Assembly (NCBI RefSeq): GCF_000308875.1
Contig: NZ_BAGL01000003.1
Span: 1 to 57,307, forward strand
Direction: 5' to 3'
DNA length: 57,307 nt
Origin: Nocardia transvalensis NBRC 15921
Lineage (GTDB): Bacteria > Actinomycetota > Actinomycetes > Mycobacteriales > Mycobacteriaceae
The notes beneath the pieces were generated by a model that worked only from the letters and a program-made list of their open reading frames with translations, ran no database searches and was not told the DNA's origin. This document shows, piece after piece, positions 1 to 10,216 of this stretch; the first letter of the stretch is position 1, and each line of letters begins with the position of its first letter. The position numbers and the translations under genes are program-made.

Positions 1-2215
<2,215 letters not shown>

Positions 2216-2252
2216 GGCTCGTCGGTCTCTTTCTCTCGGGCGAGGGCCGGCC

Positions 2253-2663
2253 TCAGCCCACCTGCTGGATGCGGATCAGATTGCCCGCGGGGTCGCGGAA
2301 GGCGCAGTCGCGTACGCCGTAGGGCTGGTCGGTCGGCTCCTGGACGACCTCGGCATTGCCGGCCTGCAACTTCTCGAACACGCCGTCGACGTCGTGGGTT
2401 GCCAGGTTGATGCTGGCGTAGGTGCCCTTGGCCATCATCTCGGCGACGACGCGGCGTTCGTCGTCGGTGAGACCGGGGGTGGCGGCCGGCGGATACAGCA
2501 CGATGCTGACCTCCGGCTGGTCGGCCGGGCCCACCGTGATCCAGTGCATGCCCTTGTAGCCGACGTCGTTGCGGACCTCGAAGCCGAGCGTGTCGCGGTA
2601 GAAGGCCAGCGCCGCGTCCGGATCGTTCTGCGGGAGGAGGGTCGAATGAATGGTGATGTCCAT
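2253..2663 (-). CDS. VOC (glyoxalase/bleomycin-resistance fold) protein
   Basis: The protein has 136 residues, starting MDITIHST. It shows the paired beta-alpha-beta-beta-beta pattern of the vicinal-oxygen-chelate superfamily: NDPDAALAFYRDTLGFEV in the first half, INLATHDVDGVFEKL opening the second, and the typical ending FRDPAGNLIRIQQ. A longer frame runs upstream to 2861, but that extension is the antisense of the AraC gene, so the start at 2663, five bases after the AraC stop, is preferred. Members either bind and sequester drugs or act as metal-dependent isomerases and dioxygenases; the substrate cannot be read from sequence. Its place between an AraC regulator and a UvrA-like resistance ATPase favours a detoxification role (inference). 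Confidence 0.87.
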   Translation of the reverse strand: MDITIHSTLLPQNDPDAALAFYRDTLGFEVRNDVGYKGMHWITVGPADQPEVSIVLYPPAATPGLTDDERRVVAEMMAKGTYASINLATHDVDGVFEKLQAGNAEVVQEPTDQPYGVRDCAFRDPAGNLIRIQQVG

Positions 2664-2668
2664 GCCGA

Positions 2669-3148
2669 TCACGATATGTGCGGTTCGGTAACCGGCGCTT
2701 CTCGATTCCTGATCGGTCTGGTGACCTGCTTCGCCACGCAGGCGGGCATTCCCTCGGTCGCGAGCGTCGCCTCGCGCCGGTAGACGCTCGGCGACATGCC
2801 GACCAGTTCGGTGAAGCGCGTGCTGAACGTCCCCAGCGACGAACAGCCCACCGCGAAACACACCTCGGTGACGCTGAGATCACCGCGCCGCAGCAGCGCC
2901 ATCGCCCGCTCGATCCGGCGCGTCATCAGATACGAGTACGGCGACTCGCCATACGCGGCCCGGAACTGCCGGCTCAGATGTCCCGCCGACATGTGCACGC
3001 CCCGCGCGAGCGCCTCGACGTCCAGCGGCTGCGCGAACTCGCGATCGATCCGGTCGCGCACGCGCCGCAGCAGCGCGAGGTCGCGCAGCTGCGGCGCGTC
3101 GGCGGAACTGCTGGTCACATGTGCGATCGTGCCATGTCGCCCGGCCAA
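2669..3148 (-). CDS. AraC-family HTH transcriptional regulator
   Basis: The 159-residue protein is little more than an AraC DNA-binding domain. The first helix-turn-helix is around ALARGVHMSAGHLSRQFRAA, and the second around SVTEVCFAVGCSSLGTFSTRF, followed by the consensus MSPSVYRR. There is no N-terminal ligand-binding domain, as in MarA/SoxS-type members. The start could be ATG 3148 or the internal GTG of the VTSSSAD segment; both keep the domain intact. It is the first gene of the run AraC, VOC, UvrA-like. With gaps of 5 and 37 nt these are likely co-transcribed, so it is probably the local activator, perhaps autoregulated. The function assignment is firm; the inducer is unknown. Confidence 0.88.
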   Translation of the reverse strand: MAGRHGTIAHVTSSSADAPQLRDLALLRRVRDRIDREFAQPLDVEALARGVHMSAGHLSRQFRAAYGESPYSYLMTRRIERAMALLRRGDLSVTEVCFAVGCSSLGTFSTRFTELVGMSPSVYRREATLATEGMPACVAKQVTRPIRNREAPVTEPHIS

Positions 3149-3239
3149 TGCCTAGTGCCTGCCGCCCCGCGCGGAGTGGCAGGCACCAGGCGGGGTGGCA
3201 GGCGTGAGGCGGCGCTGTCCGCTCGGCTACACCCGGTAC

Positions 3240-3758
3240 TCAGCCCGCCGACCCGGTCGGCGCGGGTGGCGGAGCGTTGTCGACTACCGCCCTGTGGAAG
3301 TCGACGCGCAGCGCATAAACGTCCCTGAGCGGGCCCGGTTCGTACTTCGGCGGCTGATTCTCCCAGGTCCCCGGCTTGTAGACCGGCGGCCGCTGCTCCA
3401 GTTTGCCGTCCGGCCCGACGGTGGGCGGCTGGTTCTCCCAGGTTCCCGGCGACATCCGCCGGGGTTGCTCCTTCCAGGTGCCCGGCCCTCTGTCTGGCGC
3501 GCACTTCTCGATCACCCGCGCCTCGGTGTGCGGGGCGACGTAGGAGCGCACCCGCGCCCTGTCGCCGTTCGAGCACAGCGCGATGCCCTCGACCCGGTAG
3601 GTGTCGTCGGTGTCGTTGCGGCAGGTGAGCCCGCCGCACGAGACGCCCGGCGCCAGCTCCCGCGCCTCCTCCTGTGCCGCAGCGGGCGGTGCGAGGAGGG
3701 CGGTCGCGCCCGCGACCGCGGCGGCGATGCCGAGCCCGAATCTCAACCGATGGCTCAT
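3240..3758 (-). CDS. Small secreted protein with PGTWxxQPP repeats
   Basis: The 172-residue product starts MSHRLRFGLGIAAAV, a classic Sec signal peptide ending near APPAAAQEE (about residue 28). An upstream in-frame extension to 3869 has no signal character and is rejected. The mature part has four cysteines in its first half (CGGLTC, CSNGD, EKCAPD), then three copies of a PGTW-E/K-x-QPP motif (PGTWKEQPR, then PGTWENQPP twice) and a proline-rich end. No enzymatic motif was found. It is probably exported and disulfide-stabilised. It lies between the AraC gene and an SDR gene, with wide gaps on both sides, so it looks monocistronic. Confidence 0.72.
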   Translation of the reverse strand: MSHRLRFGLGIAAAVAGATALLAPPAAAQEEARELAPGVSCGGLTCRNDTDDTYRVEGIALCSNGDRARVRSYVAPHTEARVIEKCAPDRGPGTWKEQPRRMSPGTWENQPPTVGPDGKLEQRPPVYKPGTWENQPPKYEPGPLRDVYALRVDFHRAVVDNAPPPAPTGSAG

Positions 3759-3968
3759 CTGTGTCCTACTCCGTTCGCCAGCCCGACCCGGAGTCCAATA
3801 TACCGACAAATCGGGCGACCAGTTTGTGAAGGTGGTCGCGCGATGCGTTTCGAAACCCTTGGCGGGCAACAGGTTCGGCTGGCACTACGGGAGAAGGTCG
3901 TGCTGGCACCACCGTGCTGACGCAGACCGGCCCACCACGCACGAGGGGTGCGCGATGCAGTGTCGTAC

Positions 3969-4817
3969 TCAGAGAAAGAGGTCCGTGGTGAGCGGCTCGT
4001 CGCCGGGGGTCACGCGGTACTTGTCGAGGTCGGTGATCCCGTGTGCCGCAAGGACTTCGTCGTCGAGGAAGAAGTTCCCCGTGGTGTCCTTGGCGGGGGA
4101 GGTGAGCACCAGGTACGCCGCGTCGGCGTAGATGTCCGGGGTGCGCGAGGTCCGGACCATATCGTCGCCGCCGAGCAGATTCTTCACCGCGGCGGTGGCG
4201 ATGGTGGTGCGCGGCCACAGCGAGTTGACGCCGACACCGTACTGCCGCAGCTCCTCGGCCAGGCCCAGCGTGGTGAGCGACATGCCGTACTTGGCGATGG
4301 TGTAGCCGAGCGAGGAGCCCGCCCACTTCGGGTCCAGGTTCAGCGGCGGGGACAGGGTCAGGATGTGCGGATTGCGCCCGGCCTGCGCGGAATCCTTGAG
4401 CGCGGGGATGCTCAGCTTGGACAGCAGGAAACTGCCGCGGCAGTTGATGTCCTGCATCAGGTCGTACTTCTTCATCGACAGGAGTTCGGTCGGCGCCAGG
4501 TCGATCGCCGAGGCGTTGTTCACCACCAGGTCGATACCGCCGAACCGCTCCACGGTCTGCTGCACCGCCTGCGCGACCGCCTCGTCGTCGCGCACGTCGC
4601 CGACGAACTTCAGCAGCGTGCCGCCGGCCTCCTCGAGTTCCGCCGCGGCGGTGTGGATGGTGCCGGGCAGCTTCGGATGTGCCTGGTCGGTCTTCGCGAT
4701 CAGGGTGATATTCGCACCGTCGGCCGCGGCTCGCTTGGCGATCTCCAGCCCGATGCCGCGGCTGCCGCCGGACATGATCATGGTCCGGCCCGCGAGCGGC
4801 CTGCCTGCTTCCGTCAT
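3969..4817 (-). CDS. SDR-family oxidoreductase (HSDL2-like)
   Basis: The 282-residue protein has all the short-chain dehydrogenase landmarks: the glycine-rich nucleotide loop SGGSRGIG at residues 16-23, a conserved Asp in KFVGDVRDDEA, the NNAS motif near 102, the catalytic Ser in LTLSPP and the YxxxK pair in YTIAK. The ending TGNFFLDDEVL and the overall sequence resemble the SDR domain of HSDL2, but without the SCP2 sterol-carrier tail found in animal proteins. The substrate is unknown. It reads away from a promoter region that contains a perfect 18-bp palindrome at 4922-4939, so it is probably a regulated single-gene unit. Confidence 0.88.
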   Translation of the reverse strand: MTEAGRPLAGRTMIMSGGSRGIGLEIAKRAAADGANITLIAKTDQAHPKLPGTIHTAAAELEEAGGTLLKFVGDVRDDEAVAQAVQQTVERFGGIDLVVNNASAIDLAPTELLSMKKYDLMQDINCRGSFLLSKLSIPALKDSAQAGRNPHILTLSPPLNLDPKWAGSSLGYTIAKYGMSLTTLGLAEELRQYGVGVNSLWPRTTIATAAVKNLLGGDDMVRTSRTPDIYADAAYLVLTSPAKDTTGNFFLDDEVLAAHGITDLDKYRVTPGDEPLTTDLFL

Positions 4818-4898
4818 ACGCCTGCTCCATTCTGTGCGACGCCCCCGGCTCGATCATCCCAGCGGGCGACGGCCGGGGGCGGGATCTGCCCGATTCGC

Positions 4899-4939
4899 AC
4901 AGTAGGCCACGTGTCCGGTGTTATGCAACGAGTTGCATA
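4899..4939 (-). promoter_or_regulatory. Putative promoter with 18-bp palindromic operator for the SDR gene
   Basis: Positions 4922-4939 form a perfect inverted repeat, TATGCAAC-GA-GTTGCATA. Read on the minus strand, TTGCAT (4923-4928) and TACTGT (4899-4904) are 18 nt apart and could be the -35 and -10 boxes. The palindrome would then sit on the -35 box, where a TetR or MarR repressor would block RNA polymerase. No regulator gene is adjacent, so the binding protein is unknown. The palindrome is certain; its role is inferred. Confidence 0.55.
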
Positions 4940-4989
4940 GTGAGATAGGCCGCCGGAACGACGGTTGACATCGGTACCGACTCGCGGCC

Positions 4990-6039
4990 TCAGCGGCCGC
5001 GCGTCTGCTGCTCGCGATACACCGCCCGCTGTGACCGGGCGACGTTCTTCCACTGCCGCTGGCGCTCGGCGCGCAACCTGGCATCGGATCGGGATGCGAG
5101 CCACTCGTTCTCGCGCTGCAACTTCATGTAGCTGTCGAATCGGCGGCGGGGGAGGTCGCCGGAATCGAGGGCCGCTTGGACGGCGCACCCCGCGTCGCGC
5201 TGGTGCGAGCAATCCGCGAACCGGCACTCGGCGGCGAGGGCCTCGATATCGCTGAACGTCCGGCCGATGCCCTCGGTGGCGTCCCACAGACCCACCGAGC
5301 GCAGGCCCGGCGTATCGATGAGAGTGCCGCCGTTCGGCAGCGGCCGCAGTTCGCGGTGCACCGTCGTGTGCCGCCCGCGTTTATCGGCGGCGCGAACCTC
5401 GTTGGTGGCGAAGACTTCCGCGCCGAGCAGCGCGTTGGCCAGCGTCGACTTGCCCGCGCCGGACGGGCCGAGCAGCGCGACCGTGCCGTCGAGCACCGCG
5501 GCGAGCACATCCATACCCTGTTCCGTGGCGGCGCTGACCGCCAGCACCGTGGCGCCCGGCGCGATCGCGCGCACCTCGTCCAGCGGGATGTCCCCGGCCA
5601 GATCGGCTTTCGTCAACACCACCACCGGCTGTGCGCCGGATTCCCAGGCCAGCGCCAACATTCGTTCGATGCGGCCCAGGTCGACGTCGCCGTCGGCGGC
5701 CGAACACACCAACACCGTATCGACGTTCGCGGCCAGTACCTGGGCCTGCGAGCGTCCCGAGACCGAGGCGCGCACGATGGCGGTGCGCCTCGGAAGTAAT
5801 TGCCGCACTGTGGATTCCGTGTCCAGGGCGACCCAATCGCCGGTACACAGGCCGTTGACGTTGGTATCCGCCCGCGGGCAGCGCGCACGCGCGAGCCCTT
5901 CGGGGGTCGCGACGTCGCACTCGCTCCGATCCATTCGGATCACGCGGGCCGGGACCCAGCCGGTGTCGAGCAGCCGTGTGTACGCAGCGGAAACGGCCGG
6001 ATTCCAGCCGTAAGGAATGAGACGGTCGTAATCGACCAT
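4990..6039 (-). CDS. rsgA: Ribosome small-subunit-dependent GTPase RsgA
   Basis: The 349-residue protein has an N-terminal OB-fold region (about 28-85). It has the circularly permuted GTPase order that defines this family: G4 TKAD comes before G1 GPSGAGKST (about 191), then DTPGLR (G3). A zinc-binding signature C-x4-C-x-H-x5-C (CRFADCSHQRDAGC) follows, with a helical C-terminal tail. RsgA (YjeQ) binds the 30S subunit late in assembly and hydrolyses GTP (family knowledge). The start at 6039 is supported by GAAGGA about ten bases upstream. A 31-codon ORF and a GC hairpin lie directly upstream and may control it. The neighbours have unrelated functions. Confidence 0.93.
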   Translation of the reverse strand: MVDYDRLIPYGWNPAVSAAYTRLLDTGWVPARVIRMDRSECDVATPEGLARARCPRADTNVNGLCTGDWVALDTESTVRQLLPRRTAIVRASVSGRSQAQVLAANVDTVLVCSAADGDVDLGRIERMLALAWESGAQPVVVLTKADLAGDIPLDEVRAIAPGATVLAVSAATEQGMDVLAAVLDGTVALLGPSGAGKSTLANALLGAEVFATNEVRAADKRGRHTTVHRELRPLPNGGTLIDTPGLRSVGLWDATEGIGRTFSDIEALAAECRFADCSHQRDAGCAVQAALDSGDLPRRRFDSYMKLQRENEWLASRSDARLRAERQRQWKNVARSQRAVYREQQTRGR

Positions 6040-6065
6040 GAGGAGAGCGTCCTTCGTCGGGCACC

Positions 6066-6081
6066 GAGCCCGCGCGGGCTC
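6066..6081 (-). promoter_or_regulatory. GC-rich hairpin between leader ORF and rsgA
   Basis: GAGCCCGC followed at once by GCGGGCTC is a perfect 16-bp inverted repeat. It overlaps the stop codon of the 31-codon ORF (6080-6175) and lies about 27 nt before the rsgA ATG. No T-run follows, so it is not a standard intrinsic terminator. It could instead hide or expose the rsgA ribosome-binding site depending on translation of the upstream ORF (inference). Confidence 0.4.
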
Positions 6082-6175
6082 AGTGAGTCAGGCAGAGGGT
6101 GGACATACGTGCGGCGGCGCGGCTTTCGATGACCGGCCGCGGCCCGGCCGCGACAACCCGATAGTTTGCTTTCAC
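6080..6175 (-). CDS. Putative 31-residue leader peptide upstream of rsgA
   Basis: A GTG at 6175 is preceded by an excellent Shine-Dalgarno GAGGAGG eight bases upstream. It opens a 31-codon frame that begins MKANYRVVAAGPRP and ends MSTLCLTH. The ORF has no membrane segment or recognisable motif. Its stop overlaps a perfect hairpin (6066-6081), and rsgA begins about 40 nt after the stop. The ribosome-binding site, the small size and the following hairpin suggest a translated leader rather than an independent gene, but a short functional protein cannot be excluded. No homologue is known to me. Confidence 0.4.
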   Translation of the reverse strand: MKANYRVVAAGPRPVIESRAAARMSTLCLTH

Positions 6176-6239
6176 GTATTCCACCTCCTCGGCCCTTCGA
6201 CGATGTCGTCCGTTGTGGACGGATATAACGATGACAGCT

Positions 6240-6253
6240 GCCCCGGTCGGGGC
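6240..6253 (-). terminator. Hairpin after the repeat-protein gene
   Basis: GCCCCG-AC-CGGGGC is a perfect inverted repeat about 22 nt beyond the stop of the minus-strand gene at 6275-7411. There is no T-run after it on the minus strand, so it would be a weak or factor-assisted terminator at best. Confidence 0.35.
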
Positions 6254-6274
6254 GCAACGTATTTTTCCGCGGAC

Positions 6275-7411
6275 CTACATGGCCGCGATCATCACGATGT
6301 TCAGCAGGATGATGAGCGCGACGAACGCCCACATCACGTAGATGAACACGATGCCCGGTGTGGGCTGCGGTCCGGGGCCGATGGCGCCGTTGATGAACGC
6401 GATGGCCGGCGAGCGGTAGAACACCCGCGTGCTCTGGCCCTCGGCGACCGGTACGACGGTCTCCGCCGGGCCCATATCCCACATCCAGCGGGTGGCGACC
6501 CTTACGTGGTGCTGGCCCGGGCCGATCGGAATGTGCGTGGCGCCCCACCGTGCCATGGGCACCTGCTGGCCGTTGACCAGGATCTTCGGCCCGGTCAGGG
6601 CTAGCATGAAGGCCATCGGGAAGTAGGAACTCTCCACCACGATGCCCGGCGGCCCCGGCTGCGGAACGAATTGCTGCGGCGCCTGCCCCGGCCCGTAGGG
6701 CGGGAACTGCCCCTGCGGCGCACCGTAATTCGGCGGCGCGTACGGATTCGGCTGCCCGCCATAGGGATTGGGCTGCGCGCCAGGATACGGCTGCCCGGGG
6801 ACGGGCGCGCCGTACCCTGGCTGCGGTGCGCCGTACTGCTGCGGTCCACCGTAATTGGGCTGAGGAGCCCCGTACCCCGGCTGCGGGATCTGCGGCGAGG
6901 AGACGCCGTTGGGCTGCGGCACACCATATCCGGGCTGCGGTATCTGCGGCGACGACAGACCATTCGGCTGCGGCGGCGCATACCCGGGCTGCGGTATCTG
7001 CGGCGAGGACGCGCTGTTCGGTTGGGGTGCGCCGTATCCGGGCTGGGGGATCTGTGGTGAGGACGCGCTGTTGGGCTGGGGTGCGCCGTATCCGGGCTGG
7101 GGGATCTGTGGTGAGGACGCGCTATTGGGCTGGGGTGCGCCGTATCCCGGCTGGGGGATCTGCGGTGAGGACGCGCTGTTCGGTTGGGGCGCACCGAAAC
7201 CGGGCTGGGGGATCTGGGGGGAGGAGGCGCTGTGCGGCTGGGGGAACTGCGGGGCCGATGCGCTGTGGGGTTGCGGCGGGACCGGAGGCTGCTGGGGGGA
7301 GCCGTACGCGCCGGGTTGTGACTGCGGCGCTCCCGGATACGGCGACTGCCCGTTGTGCTGCCACGCCTGTCCGTTCGGTGGCTGCCCGCCGTAGGGGTTG
7401 CTCACAGCCAT
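6275..7411 (-). CDS. Pro/Gln-rich tandem-repeat protein with C-terminal membrane anchor
   Basis: The 378-residue product starts MAVSNPYGGQ, with GGAGG five bases upstream; longer upstream starts have no such site. Residues 1-250 are low-complexity Pro/Gln/Gly/Tyr, including seven tandem 18-residue units of the type PQIPQPGYGAPQPNSASS (residues 65-189). Residues about 250-350 form a folded-looking domain with beta character (PKILVNGQQVPMARWG, GPGQHHVRVATRW). A single hydrophobic segment, GIVFIYVMWAFVALIILL, ends the protein near 375. Similar Pro-rich N-termini fused to one membrane helix are common in mycolata. It begins 34 nt after glfT1, so it may be the last gene of the cell-wall galactan cluster, suggesting an envelope role (inference). 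Confidence 0.8.
   Translation of the reverse strand: MAVSNPYGGQPPNGQAWQHNGQSPYPGAPQSQPGAYGSPQQPPVPPQPHSASAPQFPQPHSASSPQIPQPGFGAPQPNSASSPQIPQPGYGAPQPNSASSPQIPQPGYGAPQPNSASSPQIPQPGYGAPQPNSASSPQIPQPGYAPPQPNGLSSPQIPQPGYGVPQPNGVSSPQIPQPGYGAPQPNYGGPQQYGAPQPGYGAPVPGQPYPGAQPNPYGGQPNPYAPPNYGAPQGQFPPYGPGQAPQQFVPQPGPPGIVVESSYFPMAFMLALTGPKILVNGQQVPMARWGATHIPIGPGQHHVRVATRWMWDMGPAETVVPVAEGQSTRVFYRSPAIAFINGAIGPGPQPTPGIVFIYVMWAFVALIILLNIVMIAAM
6845..7219 (-). repeat. Seven 54-bp in-frame tandem repeats
   Basis: The coding sequence repeats every 54 bases (18 codons). The middle copies are nearly identical at DNA level, with recurring phrases such as ctgggggatctg, while the outer copies have diverged. Recent duplication or contraction by slippage is likely, so copy number may vary between strains. 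Confidence 0.85.
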
Positions 7412-7445
7412 ACCTCCATCGTCGAAATGCGCGGAACGCGCTGAT

Positions 7446-8387
7446 CTAACCGGGTTTGTGGAACTGCTCGCGCCGCCCCAGGCGCCGCAGTCGCAGCCAT
7501 TCTCGCAGACCGGCCGGATCTCGTTGCTGCACAAGGAAGAACCAGGAGAAGCGCGCCCACTCCTGCGGCAGCAACTTGCGCATCCCGGGCTGTGCCATCA
7601 GATAGCCACGGTTGCGATAGGTGAAGTAGCGCTTGACCGGATCGTCCGGGTACTGGGTGTGCATCCGCCCGCCCAGGATCGGCTTGAATTCGGCGGAACC
7701 GTTGGGGTGCAGGTACGCCGCCTGCAAACAGGTGCCGAACGGCAGTCCGGACCGGACAAGCCGGCGATGGATCTCCACCTCGTCGCCGCGCACGAACAGG
7801 CGCAGATCCGGCACCCCGATCACGTCGACGGCCCGCGCGGAGAGCAGGGCGCCGTTGAACAGCGAGGCGATGCCGGGCAGGAAATCCTCGTCGCCGAGTT
7901 CGGAACGCAGCCGCCGCCACACCACCCCGCGGCGCAGCGGGAACGCCAGCCGATCCGGATCGTCGATATCGGCGACCACCGGCGACACCTCCGAAAGCCC
8001 GTGCCGCTGGGCGCAACTCACCAGCGTCTCGAGCACGTCGGGACCCTCGGGCCGACCGTCGTCGTCGGCCAGCCACACCCAGTCCGCGCCCAGCGACAGC
8101 GCGTGCAGGATGCCGAGCGCGAAACCGCCCGCGCCGCCGAGATTGTGCTCCGAACCCAGGTAGGTGGCCTCCAGCGGCTGCTCCCGGACCAGGTCGCCGA
8201 CCTCGGTTTCGTTGGCGTTGTCGACCACGATCAGATGATCGATCGGGCGAGTCTGCGAGGCGAGCACCTTCAGCGATTCGGCCAGCAGTTCCCGGCGCTT
8301 GTGGGTGACGACCACCGCGACGATGCGGCTCCCGTCACCGATCGGCTCGGACCGCGCACGATCGTTGTCGGTCGCCTGATCACTCAT
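7446..8387 (-). CDS. glfT1: Galactofuranosyltransferase GlfT1-like (GT2)
   Basis: The 313-residue protein is a GT-A-fold family 2 transferase: VVVTHKRRELLAESLKVL at the N-terminus, the nucleotide-binding segment IVVDNANETEV, the DxD-type metal motif WLADDDGRPEG near residue 110, and a C-terminal region with DEVEIHRRL and YRNRGYLM. This matches the mycobacterial initiator galactofuranosyltransferase (Rv3782), which adds the first Galf residues to the decaprenyl-linked Rha-GlcNAc primer of arabinogalactan (family knowledge). Its start overlaps the end of the ABC ATPase gene by four bases (ATGA), so the two are translationally coupled. The permease gene lies just upstream, the arrangement expected for synthesis and flipping of lipid-linked galactan. 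Confidence 0.88.
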   Translation of the reverse strand: MSDQATDNDRARSEPIGDGSRIVAVVVTHKRRELLAESLKVLASQTRPIDHLIVVDNANETEVGDLVREQPLEATYLGSEHNLGGAGGFALGILHALSLGADWVWLADDDGRPEGPDVLETLVSCAQRHGLSEVSPVVADIDDPDRLAFPLRRGVVWRRLRSELGDEDFLPGIASLFNGALLSARAVDVIGVPDLRLFVRGDEVEIHRRLVRSGLPFGTCLQAAYLHPNGSAEFKPILGGRMHTQYPDDPVKRYFTYRNRGYLMAQPGMRKLLPQEWARFSWFFLVQQRDPAGLREWLRLRRLGRREQFHKPG

Positions 8388-9205
8388 GTGGGATTCCGCT
8401 CCAGTTCCCGTTCTCGTTCCAGCTCGCGCAGAATGTGGGCGACGTGGTCACCGGCATCGGGCCCCTCGTAGGCCCGCACCACTTCCTCGATCCCGCCGCG
8501 CATCCGCATCCGGCCGTGATCGATCCAGATCGCGGTGTCGCACAGTTGCGCCAGGAATTCGTTGGAATGGCTGCAAAATACCAGGATTCCGGACCGAGCG
8601 ACGAGATCGCGCAGGCGATTTCGTGCCTTTTTCAGGAAATCGGCGTCCACCGCGCCGATGCCCTCGTCCAGCAGCAGGATCTCGGGATCGATCGAGGTGA
8701 CGACGCCCATTGCCAGGCGCACGCGCATACCGGCCGAATAGGTGCGCAGCGGCATGTTGAGATATTCGCCGAGTTCGGTGAACTCGGCGATCTCGTCCAC
8801 CTTGGCCATCATCTGCTTGCGGGTCTGCCCGAGGAACAGGCCGCGGATGATGATGTTCTCGTAGCCGGAGATCTCCGGATCCATGCCGACGCCGAGATCG
8901 AAGACGGGCGCCACGCGGCCCCGCAGATGCGCGCTGCCGCGGGTGGGTTCGTAGATTCCGGCCAGCAGCCGCAGCAGCGTGGATTTACCCGCGCCGTTGT
9001 GGCCGACCAGGCCGACCCGGTCACCCTCCTTGAATGACAGCGTGATCTCGCGCAGGGCCTCGACCACCACCACGTCGGATTGATTGCGTCCGATCGCGCC
9101 GCCCGCCTTACCGAGGACCGCCTTCTTCAGCGATCGCGATTTGGCGTCGAAGATCGGGAATTCCACCCAGGCGTCATGGGTTTCGATGCTGACGTGCTCG
9201 GTCAT
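8384..9205 (-). CDS. ABC exporter ATP-binding protein (Wzt/RfbE-like, Rv3781 type)
   Basis: The 273-residue nucleotide-binding subunit has Walker A GHNGAGKST near residue 72, Q-loop region, signature YSAGMRVRLAMG, Walker B ILLLDEGIGAVD and H-loop FCSHS. The N-terminal IETHDAWVEFPIFDAKSRSLKK is typical of polysaccharide-exporting Wzt and TagH proteins. Unlike O9a-type Wzt it has no C-terminal carbohydrate-binding domain. It pairs with the permease nine bases upstream and with the overlapping glfT1. The trio is thought to flip the undecaprenyl/decaprenyl-linked galactan across the membrane (established for the mycobacterial homologues). Confidence 0.9.
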   Translation of the reverse strand: MTEHVSIETHDAWVEFPIFDAKSRSLKKAVLGKAGGAIGRNQSDVVVVEALREITLSFKEGDRVGLVGHNGAGKSTLLRLLAGIYEPTRGSAHLRGRVAPVFDLGVGMDPEISGYENIIIRGLFLGQTRKQMMAKVDEIAEFTELGEYLNMPLRTYSAGMRVRLAMGVVTSIDPEILLLDEGIGAVDADFLKKARNRLRDLVARSGILVFCSHSNEFLAQLCDTAIWIDHGRMRMRGGIEEVVRAYEGPDAGDHVAHILRELERERELERNPT

Positions 9206-9214
9206 AAAAGCCCT

Positions 9215-10108
9215 TTACACCCAGTACGGCACGCGGGAACGGAACTTCTTCAGGGCCAGCAGCGCCACCGCCCAGCCGACGGCGGTGATCGCCAGCACCA
9301 CCACCCAGCTGTGCAGCTGGATCTGCTCACCCAGCAGGGGGGCACGCACGATTTCCAGGTAGTGGAAGGTCGGCACCAGTTCCACCAGCCGCGCGCGCTC
9401 GCTCACCGCGCCACCCTGTTCGTGCAGCGATTTGGTGGTCCACATCACCGGCGTGAGCACGAACAGCATCAGCGTGGTGCTGCCCAGGATCGGCACGATG
9501 TCGCGATAGCGGGTGCTGAAGATTCCGAATGCGATGGAGACCCACATGGCATTCAGGAAGATCAGAACCAGTGCCGGGATCGCGAGCAGGACGGTCCACT
9601 CGAGGTGTTTCCACACACCCATCGCCACCAGCATGATCACGTAGATGATCATGTTGTGCGCGAAGAACAGGAACTGCCGCCACACCATGCGGTAGATATG
9701 CACGCTCAGTGCCGACGGCAGCTGTTTGATCAGTCCCTCGTTCGCGATGAACACATCCGAACCCTCGAGGATGCTGGCCGAGATCACATTCCAGATGATC
9801 AGACCGACCGTCACATACGGCAGGAAAGTCCAGAGATCCTGGCCGAGGATCGCGGAGTAGAGGACACCCATGGCGCCGGCTTGGACGCCGGTGGCGATGG
9901 TGATCCAGAACGGCCCCAGCACCGACCGGCGATACCTCTGTTTGATGTCCTGCCATCCCAGCGACAGCCACAACTCGCGCTGCGAGAACCCGTCGCGCAG
10001 GTCCTTGAACGCGCGGCCGAACGATTGGGAGTCGGACATCAGAGGCACCGTCGCGTCGGCCGGGCTGTCTTCGGCGACCGCCGACTCGGCTGGGGCTGCT
10101 GCAGGCAC
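9215..10108 (-). CDS. ABC-2 type exporter permease (Wzm/RfbD-like, Rv3783 type)
   Basis: The 297-residue protein has about six hydrophobic segments, for example ATGVQAGAMGVLYSAIL, VGLIIWNVISASIL, MIIYVIMLVAMGVW, ALVLIFLNAMWVSIAF and the C-terminal VVVLAITAVGWAVALLAL. It shows the Wzm hallmarks LWLSLGWQDIKQRYRRSVLGPFW and the EGSDVFIANEGLIKQLP loop. The annotated GTG start at 10108 has no good ribosome-binding site; the ATG at 10039 (MSDSQSFGRAFKD) is an alternative that keeps the whole domain. It is the first gene of the exporter/glfT1 operon and forms the transmembrane channel for lipid-linked galactan. Confidence 0.88.
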   Translation of the reverse strand: MPAAAPAESAVAEDSPADATVPLMSDSQSFGRAFKDLRDGFSQRELWLSLGWQDIKQRYRRSVLGPFWITIATGVQAGAMGVLYSAILGQDLWTFLPYVTVGLIIWNVISASILEGSDVFIANEGLIKQLPSALSVHIYRMVWRQFLFFAHNMIIYVIMLVAMGVWKHLEWTVLLAIPALVLIFLNAMWVSIAFGIFSTRYRDIVPILGSTTLMLFVLTPVMWTTKSLHEQGGAVSERARLVELVPTFHYLEIVRAPLLGEQIQLHSWVVVLAITAVGWAVALLALKKFRSRVPYWV

Positions 10109-10216
10109 AGTGACCGACTGTAGCGGAAAGAAACAGCGCGATAACCGGTGCAGTCCGCTATGGCCGCCACCTCGCGGTTTCCGGCCAAACGCGGCCCGGC
10201 GCCGGTCGACGGATAC

